This document shows positions 1-5,710 of a stretch of 7,473 nt of DNA, in pieces. Below the pieces are notes generated by a model. It made no database searches. It was not told the DNA's origin and saw only the letters and a program-made list of their open reading frames with translations. The translations under genes were made by a program, and so were the position numbers. The stretch comes from Blautia sp. (GTDB lineage Bacteria > Bacillota > Clostridia > Lachnospirales > Lachnospiraceae), in contig JAFWDX010000265.1 of assembly GCA_017515945.1 (NCBI GenBank), forward strand, positions 1 through 7,473, written 5' to 3'. The stretch's first letter is position 1, and the number at the start of each line of letters is the position of its first letter.

Positions 1-1878
1 CTGTTTGATGAACTGACGGATCTTGAGGAGGAAACAGGGGTAAGGGAACCGGACAGTCCGACCCGGACAACAGGGAGCGGGGCTGTGGAGTCCGCGGACG
101 CGGATGCCCGCAGGGAGCCCCATGAGTTTCCAGCGCTGTCTCTGGCAAAGAGTAAGGATGTGCATGTCCTCATGAAATGGGCAGGGGAGCGTCAGATCTG
201 GCTGTCCTGGAAGCTGGATGGCATTACGCTCGTAGCCACTTATGATGAGGGCATCCTGACAAAGCTGATGACCCGGGGAAACGGAACTACCGGAACGGTC
301 ATCACATATCTGGCACCATACATAGGAGGCCTGCCTGAACGGATCGACCAGCCGGGACATATGGTCGTACGCGGAGAGGCCGTAATCTCATATGAGGATT
401 TCCAGCGTCTCAATGACGGAATGGAGGACGACGGGGAATCCTATGCCAACCCCCGCAATCTGACGGCCGGCACGCTGGCGCTGGATCACACCAGGGCCAG
501 CCAGGTCAGGGAGAGGGGAGTGACCTTCCGCGCGTTTACCCTTGTTTATCTCGAACAGGAGATCGTGAGCTGGGGAGAACGAATGGACCTGCTGAAAAAG
601 CTCGGCTTTGACGTGGTGGAGCATGAACGTACGGATGCATCCGGTCTGGAATCAGCCATCGAACGCTGGACCCGAACGGTACAGGAAGGACGGATGCCCT
701 ATCCTGTGGACGGACTCGTGATCACATATGATGATACGGTATATGCTTCCGGCGGCTCTGTAACCGGACATCATGCCACAAATGCCGGTATGGCTTTCAA
801 ATGGCAGGATACTGCCGCCTGGACGACACTTGTCCATATTGAATGGAGCTGTGCGGCTTCTACGATCTCACCGGTCGCCGTTTTTGACAAGGTGAGGCTG
901 GAAGGGACGACCGTGCAGCGGGCCAGCTTGTGTAATATCAGCGAAATGAAGAGGCTGGGGATCGGCGCTGACAGGCAGACCTCCCTGAAAGTGATCAAGG
1001 CCAATATGATCATCCCGAAATGCATCGAAGCGGACAGCCACGGTACACAGTTTGAAATTCCCACAGTCTGTCCTGTGTGCGGCGCTCCGGTCTGTATCCG
1101 TACAGGAGAAAAAACAGGTACGCAGACGCTTCACTGTACCAACCCGGACTGTACAGCCAAGCAGATCCAGAAATTTACGAGATTTGTCAGCAAGACAGGG
1201 ATGGATATAGACGGATTGTCTGTCCGGACGATCATGAAGTTTATCAATCTGGGCTTTTTGGCGGATTTTGCGGATATTTATGATATTGCGGTTCACAGAG
1301 ATGAGATCATCGAAATGGATGGCTTTGGTGAAAAATCCTATGCCAATATGATCCGTTCGGTTGAGAAAAGCCGGCAGGCAGATCCTGTCCGTCTCCTCTA
1401 TGCGCTGTGTATTCCCATGATCGGGACGGACGCTGCTAAACGGATCCTGTCTTTTTATGGGTCGGAGGAGTTTTTCCGCCTGTGGGAAGAGGGGGCTGAT
1501 TTCAGCCAGGTGGACGGGATAGGGCCGGAGAAAGCCTCCTCCCTCACTGACTGGATCGCACAGGACAAGAACAGGGCGCTTCTGAAAAAACTGCTGGAGA
1601 GGATCGAGGTAGCGGTCCTGGAACCTCAGGCAGGCCGGAGCGGCCGCTGCCTGAATCTCACTTTTGTGATAACCGGAGATGTACATACCTTCAGAAACCG
1701 GGATGAATTTAAAGCTTACGTGGAATCCCAGGGAGGTAAAGTTACAGGGAGTGTATCAAAAAAGACAGACTATCTCGTCAACAATGATGCCGGATCTGCG
1801 TCTTCCAAAAACCGAAAGGCCAAAGAACTGGGCATACCGGTGCTGACGGAGGAAGATTTTAACAGGTTGTTCAGATAA
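1..1878 (+). CDS. ligA: NAD-dependent DNA ligase, LigA family (5' end outside window)
   Basis: This enzyme seals 3'-OH/5'-phosphate nicks in DNA using NAD+, in replication and repair. The frame is open from base 1, and its first visible residues (LFDELTDLEEETG, then PDSPT) match the end of LigA domain Ia. The GTG at 85 is therefore not the start, and roughly 35-40 residues are missing. Visible in order: the adenylation motif KLDG with its lysine codon at 211-213; RGNGTTG (274-294); VRGEAV; a motif resembling nucleotidyltransferase motif IV (PVDGLVI, 703-723); an AFKW lysine (about 799); the OB-fold PVA...V.RASL stretch; a C-x2-C-x18-C-x4-C zinc finger (1069-1152); helix-hairpin-helix repeats (about 1200-1590); and a C-terminal BRCT domain (about 1640-1875). 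Odd points: the Glu two residues before the catalytic Lys in standard LigA (ELKLDG) is Ser, and RGDGTTGED is RGNGTTGTV. I believe related ligases occur in Lachnospiraceae, but this copy could be a paralogue. Family assignment is secure. Confidence 0.95.
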   Translation: MFDELTDLEEETGVREPDSPTRTTGSGAVESADADARREPHEFPALSLAKSKDVHVLMKWAGERQIWLSWKLDGITLVATYDEGILTKLMTRGNGTTGTVITYLAPYIGGLPERIDQPGHMVVRGEAVISYEDFQRLNDGMEDDGESYANPRNLTAGTLALDHTRASQVRERGVTFRAFTLVYLEQEIVSWGERMDLLKKLGFDVVEHERTDASGLESAIERWTRTVQEGRMPYPVDGLVITYDDTVYASGGSVTGHHATNAGMAFKWQDTAAWTTLVHIEWSCAASTISPVAVFDKVRLEGTTVQRASLCNISEMKRLGIGADRQTSLKVIKANMIIPKCIEADSHGTQFEIPTVCPVCGAPVCIRTGEKTGTQTLHCTNPDCTAKQIQKFTRFVSKTGMDIDGLSVRTIMKFINLGFLADFADIYDIAVHRDEIIEMDGFGEKSYANMIRSVEKSRQADPVRLLYALCIPMIGTDAAKRILSFYGSEEFFRLWEEGADFSQVDGIGPEKASSLTDWIAQDKNRALLKKLLERIEVAVLEPQAGRSGRCLNLTFVITGDVHTFRNRDEFKAYVESQGGKVTGSVSKKTDYLVNNDAGSASSKNRKAKELGIPVLTEEDFNRLFR

Positions 1879-1883
1879 GAGAT

Positions 1884-1913
1884 AAGGCAGGGGGAGTCTC
1901 CCCCTGCCTTTTT
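1884..1913 (+). terminator. Rho-independent terminator of ligA
   Basis: A perfect 12-bp stem (1884-1895 with 1899-1910) has a 3-base loop (gtc) and runs into five T (1909-1913). It begins 5 bases after the ligase stop codon. On the opposite strand the stem is followed only by TTATC, so it is at best a weak terminator for the convergent gene ending at 1989. Confidence 0.93.
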
Positions 1914-1988
1914 AACGGGACCGCCGCAGGCTCCCTTAACAGGATTCACAGTCAAAGATTCCCGGATATTTTAGAGTCTCTGGTATTC

Positions 1989-2963
1989 TCAAATCCTGGC
2001 GCTTGCCGGTATATACTGACGCAGCCACTTATAGATGAGTTCATGTCGTGTATAATAGATCTTGTCGCCGATCTGGTAACTGAATACATTGTCGCTCTGG
2101 TCCTTATAGAGGGACACGCGCAGCGAAGCCAGTTTGTTTTTGTTGCCGGCGCGGTTTACGACCCTGCGTACCGCGGCGAACCCGCCCAGGTGATAGCATT
2201 CGGCCATGAACATGGCGCTGCGCAGATTGGTCACGCCCAGGGTCTTGATATTTGTCAGGTAGGCATCGAGCAGTTCGATGGCGCGCAGATCCTGGACAAA
2301 TTTGCCTGCGTTGCATGAAATGATGTTCTGGATCGCTTTGGCTTTTGCGCTGCCTGGGGAGACGGTATAGGGACGTGAATCCCAGGAATAAGAAAGATCA
2401 TCGGCTATATTGGCGGTATCCCTTCCTTTAAAAGAGTATGGATATTGCTTTTTTATGGCTTTGAGCAGCTGGCGGAGGTTCTCGCCGTACTCCTGGTATG
2501 CGCCGGCTGTGCAGCTGATCTCGTTGGGAGAATTGGCACCGGGACCGGCAAAGGCACTGTAATTGCGCCTGCCGTAGGTCTGACTGCCGCTTTCGACCGC
2601 GCCAAGGAGATTGAGCCAGACTTTTGCGTAGGCATTGCTGACAAAACGGCTGGTCTGCTTGCGGCGGACGTTCATGGTACATTTGAGAGTTTTTCCGTTA
2701 ACGGTACAGGAAATGGTGCAGGTCCCTTTGCGTATGCCCCGGACCAGACCGGACCCGGAAACGGTGGCAATGGAGGAGTTGCTGCTTTTCCAGCCGGAGG
2801 CGGTCCCGGAGGTGGGAGAGAGCTGGACAGTTCTGTTCACATAGACACTTGTCTGGATCTTATTCAGGGATGCCGCGTGAACCGGCGCTTGTGACAGGAA
2901 CAGTATCCCCAGGAACAGACATGCGATGAAAAAGGCAAGGGGAGTGCGTTTTGCTTGATTCAT
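1989..2963 (-). CDS. Secreted Big2-domain protein with a putative lysozyme-like C-terminal domain
   Basis: A 324-residue predicted extracytoplasmic protein. I chose the ATG at 2961-2963, not the upstream one at 3071, because AGGAAAGGAG lies just before it and it is followed at once by a signal peptide: basic NQAKR, a hydrophobic core at about residues 8-25, and a probable cleavage site after VHA (residue 30). Residues about 32-99 match the Big2 bacterial Ig-like fold (W58, SSNSSIATV, G.V.G...GT). Residues about 106-324 begin with VWLNLLGAVESGSQTYG; the AVESG..YG pattern with Glu124 resembles the catalytic region of phage-type lysozyme-like muramidase domains in Firmicutes. The hydrolase role is inference from that short resemblance. 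No LPXTG anchor or transmembrane segment follows, so the product is probably released or held by the Big2 domain. It is convergent with ligA and divergent from metA. Confidence 0.88.
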   Translation of the reverse strand: MNQAKRTPLAFFIACLFLGILFLSQAPVHAASLNKIQTSVYVNRTVQLSPTSGTASGWKSSNSSIATVSGSGLVRGIRKGTCTISCTVNGKTLKCTMNVRRKQTSRFVSNAYAKVWLNLLGAVESGSQTYGRRNYSAFAGPGANSPNEISCTAGAYQEYGENLRQLLKAIKKQYPYSFKGRDTANIADDLSYSWDSRPYTVSPGSAKAKAIQNIISCNAGKFVQDLRAIELLDAYLTNIKTLGVTNLRSAMFMAECYHLGGFAAVRRVVNRAGNKNKLASLRVSLYKDQSDNVFSYQIGDKIYYTRHELIYKWLRQYIPASARI

Positions 2964-3002
2964 GGAAGAGCTCCTTTCCTGAACATAAAAAATAATGTAA
3001 TC

Positions 3003-3032
3003 ATTATAACAAAAAATAGAAAACATATTGTA
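3003..3032 (-). promoter_or_regulatory. Predicted promoter of the Big2-domain gene
   Basis: Reading the minus strand, an extended -10 box TGTTATAAT lies at 3011-3003 (TATAAT at 3008-3003). The best -35 candidate is TTACAA, 19 bases upstream, which is a poor match and poor spacing. The extended TG motif may compensate. Transcription would start near 2996, giving a 5' leader of about 33 bases before the ATG at 2963. Confidence 0.6.
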
Positions 3033-3043
3033 ATATGGATTTA

Positions 3044-3071
3044 GTAACTGTTCAGTCACAAGCTCTTTCAC
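3044..3071 (-). repeat. 28-bp solo copy of the element end found downstream of metA
   Basis: The reverse complement of this segment matches 4242-4269 at 26 of 28 positions, differing only at two transitions. Positions 4242-4269 are the right end of the small element at the metA stop codon. Similarity stops abruptly at 28 bases here, and I see no partner inverted repeat nearby, so this is a fragment or a single-ended relic. It lies between the two divergent promoters and ends 3 bases before the metA -35 box. Confidence 0.75.
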
Positions 3072-3074
3072 CTC

Positions 3075-3102
3075 TTGTTTTTCACAAATCAGATGTTATA
3101 AT
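3075..3102 (+). promoter_or_regulatory. Predicted metA promoter
   Basis: A -35 box TTGTTT (3075-3080), a 16-base spacer and a perfect -10 box TATAAT (3097-3102) preceded by an extended TG (3094-3095). Transcription would start near 3109, leaving a leader of about 49 bases. That is too short for an S-box (SAM-I) riboswitch, so control by that mechanism is not supported here. The ribosome binding site AGGAGGAG is at 3147-3154. Confidence 0.8.
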
Positions 3103-3157
3103 GTAGAATGATTTTTTAACCATAGTTTTTCCTATTTACGATTATCAGGAGGAGCAT

Positions 3158-4129
3158 ATGCCGATCAAGATTCAGAGCGATCTTCCCGTCAAGGAGATTC
3201 TGGAAAAAGAAAATATATTTGTCATGGATGAGACCCGCGCGGCCCATCAGGATATCCGTCCGATCCATATACTGATCCTGAATCTCATGCCGCTCAAGGA
3301 GGATACTGAGCTGCAGCTCCTGCGTTCCCTTTCCAATACACCGCTGCAGGTGGATGTCACCTTCATGACCATGGAGAGTCATGAGACGACGCATACCTCC
3401 AGGAGCCATCTCAACAAGTTTTATGAAACATTTCCGGATATCTGCACCAGACGCTTTGACGGAATGATCATCACAGGTGCTCCGGTAGAACAGATGGAGT
3501 TTGAAGAGGTGGACTACTGGGACGAGCTGACACAGATCATGGACTGGGCGGACAGGCATGTCACGTCGACGATCTATCTGTGCTGGGCGGCGCAAGCGAG
3601 CCTTTATCATTTTTACGGGCTGCGTAAACGGATGCTCGACCATAAAATGTTCGGGCTTTTCCGCCACAAAGTCCTCAGAAGAAAGGTTCCGCTGGTGAGA
3701 GGCTTTGATGATGTCTTCCTCGCACCCCATTCCCGCCATACCGAGGTGTCGACTGCCGATATCCACGCCTGCAAGGAGCTGACGGTGCTGGCCGAGTCCG
3801 AGGAAGCAGGAGTATTTCTGCTCATGGCCCAGAACGGACACCGGATCTTTGTCATGGGCCATCCGGAATATGACCGGGTCACCCTCGACAGGGAATACCG
3901 CCGCGACAGGGACAAAGGTCTGGACATCGAGATCCCGGTAAATTATTATCCGGATGACAACCCGGATAACGCGCCTCTCCTGACCTGGAGATCCCACGCG
4001 AACAACCTGTATACAAACTGGGTCGATTATTATGTCTATCAGACGACGCCTTACAATCTGGATGGGACGCCGGACTTCGCCCATCTGTTCGGTGTTTATG
4101 ATAATCTGCCAGATGAAGAAAATGATTAA
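3158..4129 (+). CDS. metA: Homoserine O-acyltransferase MetA, predicted acetyl-CoA specific
   Basis: This cytoplasmic enzyme activates L-homoserine by O-acylation, the first committed step of methionine synthesis. The 323-residue length is typical once the usual short C-terminal extension is counted. The Cys142 nucleophile (LCWAAQA), His235 and Glu237 (MGHPEY) form the catalytic set known for the family. Lys163 (DHKMFG), Ser192 (APHSRHTE) and Arg249 are at expected substrate-site positions. Residue 111 is Glu (TGAPVEQMEF). In this family Glu111 goes with acetyl-CoA use and Gly111 (E. coli) with succinyl-CoA, so the product is probably O-acetylhomoserine. The ATG has AGGAGG five bases upstream. 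The stop codon TAA at 4127-4129 lies at the left edge of an inserted repeat element; without the insert the frame would end in TGA at the same codon, so the protein is unchanged. Confidence 0.96.
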   Translation: MPIKIQSDLPVKEILEKENIFVMDETRAAHQDIRPIHILILNLMPLKEDTELQLLRSLSNTPLQVDVTFMTMESHETTHTSRSHLNKFYETFPDICTRRFDGMIITGAPVEQMEFEEVDYWDELTQIMDWADRHVTSTIYLCWAAQASLYHFYGLRKRMLDHKMFGLFRHKVLRRKVPLVRGFDDVFLAPHSRHTEVSTADIHACKELTVLAESEEAGVFLLMAQNGHRIFVMGHPEYDRVTLDREYRRDRDKGLDIEIPVNYYPDDNPDNAPLLTWRSHANNLYTNWVDYYVYQTTPYNLDGTPDFAHLFGVYDNLPDEEND

Positions 4130-4269
4130 CTGTTCAGCCAGCACCTCGCATTTACTGCGAGGTGCGTGGACCAAAAGCTTAACAGCCAAGGGCAGGCGCA
4201 CTTCAAATGCGACGAAAGGAGCCTGCGCCTGGCCTGTAACTGTGAAGGAGCTTGCGACTGAACAGTTAC
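4128..4269. mobile_element. 142-bp MITE-like inserted element with TIRs and 10-bp target duplication
   Basis: Inverted ends AACTGTTCAG (4128-4137) and CTGAACAGTT (4258-4267) bound a short non-coding segment. The 10-mer GAAAATGATT occurs just outside both ends (4118-4127 and 4270-4279), as expected for a target-site duplication. The right end carries two extra bases (AC) before the duplication. Inside are a perfect 10-bp hairpin (4141-4150 with 4156-4165), an 8-bp stem extended past one bulge (4193-4200 with 4224-4231), and a terminal stem GTAACTGT/ACAGTTAC (4236-4243 with 4262-4269). No open reading frame of useful length is present, so it would need a transposase supplied elsewhere. It sits between the metA stop and the metA terminator, so it is transcribed in the metA 3' UTR. 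The element family is unknown to me. Confidence 0.8.
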
Positions 4270-4299
4270 GAAAATGATTGAAAAAAAAGCTTGCAAAAG

Positions 4300-4339
4300 A
4301 CACGCCGAGGTGGTACTATAGCCTCTGGCGTGTTTTTTT
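4300..4339 (+). terminator. Rho-independent terminator of metA
   Basis: Stem ACACGCC (4300-4306) pairs with GGCGTGT (4327-4333), and GAGG (4307-4310) pairs with CCTC (4322-4325) after a one-base bulge. The loop is 11 bases and seven T follow (4333-4339). It separates metA from the ribosomal protein genes. Confidence 0.9.
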
Positions 4340-4485
4340 AAGTCTTGAAGTGCGCCCTGTGGAATGACCCTGAACCACAGTCAGAACAACGTGTACGCGA
4401 ATAAAGTCATCAACAGCGGCACGCAAAACCTGCAGACGCACATACTGTGCGAAATACATTCAGACGGAAAGGAGGAAATTTCCCT
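4340..4485 (+). other. Leader region upstream of rpmJ
   Basis: This 146-base stretch carries the rpmJ ribosome binding site AAAGGAGG (4468-4475) and a perfect 6-bp hairpin with a 3-base loop (CGCACA, 4437-4442, with TGTGCG, 4446-4451). A promoter for the operon is expected here because a terminator lies just upstream, but I found no convincing -35/-10 pair. No infA (IF1) coding sequence or remnant is recognisable. A 41-codon frame from ATG 4364 ends in TGA at 4487-4489, overlapping the rpmJ ATG, but has no good ribosome binding site. Confidence 0.4.
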
Positions 4486-4599
4486 ATGAAAGTGAGATCT
4501 TCTGTAAAACCGATCTGCGAGAAATGCAAGGTCATCAAGAGAAAGGGAGCGATCCGGATCATCTGTGAGAATCCCAAACACAAACAGCGCCAGGGCTGA
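4486..4599 (+). CDS. rpmJ: 50S ribosomal protein L36
   Basis: This 37-residue protein is a small component of the large ribosomal subunit that binds 23S rRNA. It begins [17 protein letters not shown] and ends in KHKQRQG. Cys11, Cys14, Cys27 and His32 form the C-x2-C-x12-C-x4-H zinc site, so this is the zinc-binding (C+) form. Length is the family standard. AAAGGAGG lies 10 bases before the ATG. It heads the visible alpha operon, immediately after metA and its terminator, whereas in many bacteria infA comes first. A 291-base spacer separates it from rpsM. Confidence 0.98.
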   Translation: MKVRSSVKPICEKCKVIKRKGAIRIICENPKHKQRQG

Positions 4600-4890
4600 T
4601 TATCATCAGATCACCCAGGCACCAGGCAACACAGCGGCTGATTTATCATGTATTGCCTGATACCGGCACAGACCGGAAAGGTCGCGGACAGCTTGCCGCG
4701 GCTGGGCGTTTACCGAGGCGCCTCAATCAGGAGAGAGCACCGTTTCCGATGCATCCCATTTCACCTTGCCACAGCGGGTATATCGACCGCAGGTCCAGCC
4801 TGCGTATGCTGATGCCGGCCGGCAAGTGATGTACAGACACGGAGAGCTTTCAGACACATTTTATACGTTTTATACGGAGGAATACAGTAC
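4600..4890 (+). other. Structured non-coding spacer between rpmJ and rpsM, candidate r-protein leader RNA
   Basis: No recognisable gene lies in these 291 bases. Several stem-loops can be drawn by eye: CAGGCAA/TTGCCTG (4623-4629 with 4653-4659); GACC/GGTC with a GGAAA loop (4671-4683); GCGG/CCGC (4684-4699); palindrome GAGGCGCCTC (4715-4724); CGCAGG/CCTGCG with a 5-base loop (4788-4804); and palindrome TGCCGGCCGGCA (4813-4824). CTTGCCG at 4692-4698 can also pair at long range with CGGCAAG at 4820-4826. A 9-base tandem repeat TTTTATACG (4859-4876) abuts the rpsM ribosome binding site. No T-run follows any hairpin, so attenuation by termination is not supported. In E. coli, S4 represses this operon by binding an RNA structure just before rpsM; since rpsD is in this operon too, a similar role is possible but is inference. 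A 26-codon frame at 4749-4829 with AGGAGAG upstream is probably chance. Confidence 0.4.
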
Positions 4891-5259
4891 ATGGCTCGTA
4901 TAGCTGGTATCGACTTACCGAGAGAGAAAAGAATTGAAATTGGTCTTACCTATATTTATGGCATCGGCAGACCCAGTGCCACAAAGATCTGCGCACAGGC
5001 AGAGGTCAATCCTGACACACGTGTCCGTGATCTGACTGACGACGAGGTAAAAAGACTGAGCACAGTCATCGATGAGACCATGATGGTCGAAGGTGACCTT
5101 CGCAGAGAGACCGCTCTGAATATCAAGAGACTGCAGGAAATCGGATGCTACAGGGGTATCCGTCATCGTAAAGGCCTTCCCGTCCGTGGACAGAAGACAA
5201 AAACCAACGCGCGTACGCGCAAGGGTCCGAAGAGGACAGTGGCCAACAAAAAGAAATAA
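4891..5259 (+). CDS. rpsM: 30S ribosomal protein S13
   Basis: S13 sits in the head of the small subunit, contacts 16S rRNA and forms bridges to the large subunit near the P-site tRNA. The 122-residue product starts [21 protein letters not shown], has the helix-two-turn-helix region [11 protein letters not shown], and the diagnostic [18 protein letters not shown] stretch (about residues 87-104) followed by a basic tail RTRKGPKRT...KKK. Length is normal. CGGAGG at 4875-4880 is 10 bases before the ATG. rpsK follows after 38 bases, consistent with co-transcription. Confidence 0.98.
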   Translation: MARIAGIDLPREKRIEIGLTYIYGIGRPSATKICAQAEVNPDTRVRDLTDDEVKRLSTVIDETMMVEGDLRRETALNIKRLQEIGCYRGIRHRKGLPVRGQKTKTNARTRKGPKRTVANKKK

Positions 5260-5297
5260 AGCACAGGCAAATAAGGAAAGCGTAGGTTAGTTTTTAT

Positions 5298-5693
5298 ATG
5301 GCAAAGAATACGAGAAAGACGACCACAAAGCGTCGTGTCAAGAAAAACGTTGAACATGGACAGGCTCATATCCAGTCTTCTTTCAATAATACGATCGTCA
5401 CCCTGACGGACAGTGAAGGAAATGCCCTGTCCTGGGCCAGCGCCGGCGGCCTTGGCTTCAGAGGTTCAAGGAAATCTACCCCTTATGCAGCTCAGATGGC
5501 AGCGGAGACCGCTACCAAGGCTGCACTCATTCATGGTTTAAAGACGGTTGACGTCATGGTCAAGGGACCCGGTTCCGGCCGTGAGGCTGCGATCCGCGCA
5601 CTGCAGGCATGCGGTCTTGAAGTGACCAGCATCCGCGACGTGACCCCCGTTCCCCATAATGGTTGCCGCCCGCCCAAACGCAGGAGAGTCTGA
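5298..5693 (+). CDS. rpsK: 30S ribosomal protein S11
   Basis: S11 is part of the small-subunit platform near the mRNA exit and E site. The 131-residue product has the conserved core [49 protein letters not shown] and the near-invariant C-terminus [13 protein letters not shown]. Length is normal. Its ribosome binding site is weak for such a gene: TAGGTTAG (5283-5290) is the only match at normal distance, and AAGGAAAG (5273-5280) is about 17 bases away. Translation may depend on coupling to rpsM, 38 bases upstream. The stop codon is followed at once by the strong ribosome binding site of rpsD. Confidence 0.98.
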   Translation: MAKNTRKTTTKRRVKKNVEHGQAHIQSSFNNTIVTLTDSEGNALSWASAGGLGFRGSRKSTPYAAQMAAETATKAALIHGLKTVDVMVKGPGSGREAAIRALQACGLEVTSIRDVTPVPHNGCRPPKRRRV

Positions 5694-5710
5694 CAGGAGG
5701 ATAGATTGAT

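Noticed and set aside
85..87. GTG at 85 as the ligase start
   Set aside because: In-frame residues upstream match the conserved end of LigA domain Ia, so the gene starts before the window.
868..1686. 272-codon minus-strand frame opposite the ligase
   Set aside because: Antisense to conserved zinc-finger and helix-hairpin-helix coding sequence; composition is that of a shadow frame and no protein family is recognisable.
1914..1941. Inverted repeat around TTAACGGGA/TCCCTTAA as a terminator for the minus-strand gene
   Set aside because: The stem needs a bulge and there is no T-run on the minus strand after it.
2445..2894. 149-codon plus-strand frame rich in Gly and Ala opposite the Big2 gene
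   Set aside because: The minus-strand gene has a ribosome binding site, signal peptide and Big2 motif; this frame has none of these.
2964..3071. N-terminal extension of the Big2 protein from the ATG at 3071
   Set aside because: The extension would be translated from the repeat fragment and across the promoter, and it would bury the signal peptide. The ATG at 2963 has the good ribosome binding site.
3109..3157. SAM riboswitch or T-box leader for metA
   Set aside because: The leader from the predicted start site is only about 49 bases and has no T-box sequence or terminator.
3116..4303. 395-codon open frame on the minus strand covering all of metA
   Set aside because: It is the antisense shadow of a gene with clear family residues, has no ribosome binding site or recognisable domain, and runs through the inserted element and into the promoter region.
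4749..4829. 26-codon frame with AGGAGAG upstream in the rpmJ-rpsM spacer
   Set aside because: Too short, no family resemblance, and it overlaps two strong hairpins; more likely chance.
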